Below are positions 32,156 through 32,495 of a stretch of DNA of 32,495 nucleotides, piece by piece. Origin of the DNA: JAVBPB01 sp031549965 (GTDB taxonomy: Bacteria; Bacillota; Clostridia; Lachnospirales; Lachnospiraceae). The DNA is taken from NCBI GenBank assembly GCA_031549965.1, contig JAVBPB010000024.1, positions 1 through 32,495 on the forward strand, in the 5' to 3' direction. Under the pieces are notes generated by a model that worked only from the letters and a program-made list of their open reading frames with translations, ran no database searches and was not told the DNA's origin. Both the position numbers and the translations under genes were made by a program. Each line of letters begins with the position of its first letter. The stretch's first letter is position 1.

Positions 32156-32495
32156 TTATTCAGCTCCTAATTTCAGTTTACTAATTAATATATTTATTAA
32201 AAAAAGTATACACCCAATTGCCATTAACACTATAACATTCTGATTTAAAATCTTAAAACTTGTCCCTGTAATTATATCAGTAAATCCAACAATATACCAG
32301 TAATTTGGAATTATTTTAGAAAATATTAATATTTTGTTATAGATAATTTCAAACAAAAATCCAATAATGCTGGCAAAAATTGTAGATAAAATAATTATTG
32401 TGCCAAATAGTTGAACCATACCCATGCTTTTAGATATTTGTGCAATTAAAATAAATAAAAGTGAATATACAAAAACAAAATTAAGAGTTAAAACC
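32156..32495 (-). CDS. Multi-pass membrane protein, C-terminal part only (runs off the right edge)
   Basis: An internal ATG at 32423-32425 could start an 89-residue product, but the frame stays open through every codon to the last base of the window, so this is most likely the end of a longer protein; 112 residues are visible. They hold three hydrophobic segments: one near the edge (LNFVFVYSLLFILIAQI), one at about 26-50 with SIIGFLFEIIYN, and a last one VIVLMAIGCILFLINIL before a short basic tail. No ribosome site is seen before the internal ATG. The family cannot be named from this part. Confidence 0.7.
   Translation of the reverse strand, partial: VLTLNFVFVYSLLFILIAQISKSMGMVQLFGTIIILSTIFASIIGFLFEIIYNKILIFSKIIPNYWYIVGFTDIITGTSFKILNQNVIVLMAIGCILFLINILISKLKLGAE

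Overview
This is a low-GC, AT-rich Firmicutes segment. It most resembles an endospore-forming member of the Clostridia, possibly a Lachnospirales-type lineage. That reading rests on the gene content (a GerW/YtfJ spore protein, a DUF2953 protein, UPF0210 with its ACT partner, an FtsA-like protein near polA, Asp23-FakA-RecG beside L28), on AGGAGG-type ribosome sites and on TATAAT-type promoters. Species-level assignment is not possible by eye. Almost all genes lie on the minus strand, so transcription runs from right to left. The plus strand carries only one tRNA, one larger protein gene and one tiny membrane-protein gene.

Layout, left to right. (1) 1-10707 is a long minus-strand run that starts from a good promoter at 10764-10793. 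In transcription order it holds an FtsA-like protein, a membrane GAF-GGDEF protein, the WalJ/YycJ metallo-beta-lactamase protein, an ACT protein, UPF0210, the dipeptidase PepD, a CapA-like protein, an LCP wall-polymer ligase, and after a hairpin a 95-residue one-helix membrane protein ending at the window edge. (2) 10896-14871 holds a zinc-finger membrane protein of the anti-sigma type, then polA, then coaE. The polA-coaE gap carries two tandem hairpins, one of which overlaps the only ribosome-site-like GAGG before coaE. (3) 14929-15140 is a complete tRNA-Leu(CAA) unit with promoter, tRNA and terminator. (4) 15210-18497 looks like an accessory patch: an unrecognised helical protein (plus strand) facing an AAA ATPase/PD-(D/E)XK protein and an uncharacterised P-loop kinase-like protein (minus strand). 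(5) 18590-28211 is a second long minus-strand run: asp23, fakA, recG, gtrA, yfhO, larB, larC. (6) 28364-28721 holds a plus-strand 45-codon membrane microprotein gene and rpmB, which share one bidirectional terminator. (7) 28818-32495 holds gerW, DUF2953, two conserved-looking proteins of unknown function, and the C-terminal part of a membrane protein that runs off the right edge.

How the genes fit together. The left run mixes envelope work (LCP, CapA, WalJ, FtsA-like) with signalling (GGDEF, ACT). The second run joins DNA repair (RecG) and fatty-acid phosphorylation (FakA) to a GtrA flippase plus YfhO glycosyltransferase pair, which probably glycosylates a surface polymer, and to two of the three enzymes for the nickel-pincer cofactor (LarB and LarC; LarE and LarA are not in the window). 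No CRISPR array, insertion sequence, prophage or obvious riboswitch was seen. No gene-free stretch exceeds about 300 bases apart from 14872-15209, which holds the tRNA unit.
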